Below are positions 63,631 through 64,000 of a DNA stretch of 64,000 bases, piece after piece; positions within the stretch are counted from its first letter, which is position 1; the number at the start of each line of letters is the position of its first letter. The notes beneath the pieces were generated by a model. It was given only the letters and a program-made list of their open reading frames with translations, ran no database searches and had not been told where the DNA came from. A program made the position numbers and the translations under genes. Location: contig NZ_JAMQVC010000002.1 in assembly GCF_023721415.1 (NCBI RefSeq), positions 372,001 to 436,000 on the forward strand. Reading direction: 5' to 3'. The stretch is from Galbibacter mesophilus. Its GTDB lineage: Bacteria > Bacteroidota > Bacteroidia > Flavobacteriales > Flavobacteriaceae.

Positions 63631-64000
63631 CTACTTTATGGAAATGGGTTCTTTTTTATTCTGAAAAACACGAAGGGGCTCCCCACCGTATTCTGCTCCT
63701 ACATCACGCGGTTCACAAAACCAAACCAGTTTGCCGACAGTGGTTAAGGTTTCTGGAACTTCTTTGGCATAAGGATGGGTTTTTATAAAGTGTTGCAACA
63801 TTTTTTGCTGCATGTTCGCCACTAAAGGAGCATTCTCCTTTTTGTGTGCTAAATTGGAGGTCTCTGTTGGGTCATTTTGTAAATCGTAAAGTTTATGATA
63901 AATACCAAAAGCGCCATTCCCAGTTTGGTAGCCCTGACCTAAATCCCTCTTGCCTGTTGAAAAAATGTACTTCCACTTCTTGGTAGCTACCATAGCTTTG
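63631..64000 (-). CDS. Sulfatase C-terminus (N-terminal part outside window)
   Basis: The frame is open to the window end (about 122 codons) and ends at 63631. The sequence MVATKKWKYIFSTGKRDLGQGYQ, YHKLYDLQNDPTETSNLAHK is the conserved C-terminal element of S1 sulfatases that reports nearby residues to the substrate. The true start lies beyond 64000, so catalytic residues cannot be checked. It lies 46 bases upstream of the GH78 gene and on its strand. Confidence 0.85.
   Translation of the reverse strand, partial: KAMVATKKWKYIFSTGKRDLGQGYQTGNGAFGIYHKLYDLQNDPTETSNLAHKKENAPLVANMQQKMLQHFIKTHPYAKEVPETLTTVGKLVWFCEPRDVGAEYGGEPLRVFQNKKEPISIK

Overview
The window looks like a chromosome segment of a marine-type Bacteroidota of the family Flavobacteriaceae. 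The evidence is low GC, promoters of the TAnnTTTG (-7) kind with no clear Shine-Dalgarno sequences, type IX secretion (T9SS) sorting domains of both type A and type B, a PorP/SprF protein, a SusC/SusD pair with STN domain, FecR and ECF sigma factor, and sulfatases beside glycoside hydrolases. I cannot name the species from sequence alone.

Region 1 (1-25.2 kb) is mostly housekeeping: a recQ helicase cut by the window edge, a small NTPase, DUF493, DUF4290, murA, an NTF2-like protein, the pyrR-pyrB-small protein-rnz operon, pdxH and a CAP-domain lipoprotein. Then comes a T9SS surface cassette on the minus strand (giant repeat protein with CHU_C domain, PorP/SprF, OmpA/PD40), the polyphosphate operon (sixA-like, ppk, ppx), a SatD/DUF3307 pair, an acyl-CoA thioesterase and rmuC. 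Between the thioesterase and rmuC sits an accessory two-gene operon: an HTH-ImmA/IrrE protein and a small unknown partner. It has twin palindromic operators at its promoter and a structured non-coding element behind it.

Region 2 (25.3-45.2 kb) holds a periplasmic-propeller/LuxR-type regulator, a 1441-residue T9SS-exported multidomain protein with a clan GH-A-like core, a Tat-type metallophosphoesterase, and an operon of fecR, susC, susD and a second metallophosphoesterase. The ECF sigma gene follows that operon beyond a terminator, not upstream of fecR as is usual. The design suggests uptake of a phosphorylated or otherwise charged glycan or organophosphate.

Region 3 (45.2-48.6 kb) is an ArsR-controlled cluster of SRPBCC, DoxX and VOC genes, plus an odd fusion protein with a Kazal-type domain.

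Region 4 (48.8-64 kb) is a carbohydrate cluster: sulfatase, GH140-like glycosidase, AraC regulator, an operon of two phytanoyl-CoA-dioxygenase-family enzymes flanking a sugar isomerase/epimerase, an FG-GAP/UnbV lipoprotein, an esterase, a GH78-like alpha-L-rhamnosidase and the C-terminus of another sulfatase. Together these suggest degradation of a sulfated, rhamnose-containing polysaccharide.

The most unusual structures are: four 20-bp palindromes repeated at exactly 28-bp steps over the satD promoter; the twin operators of the HTH-protease operon and the cassette-like hairpin behind it; a nested 105-nt hairpin between convergent genes; a 0.7-kb gene-free block full of related inverted repeats with a G9 tract; and the dioxygenase-isomerase-dioxygenase operon.
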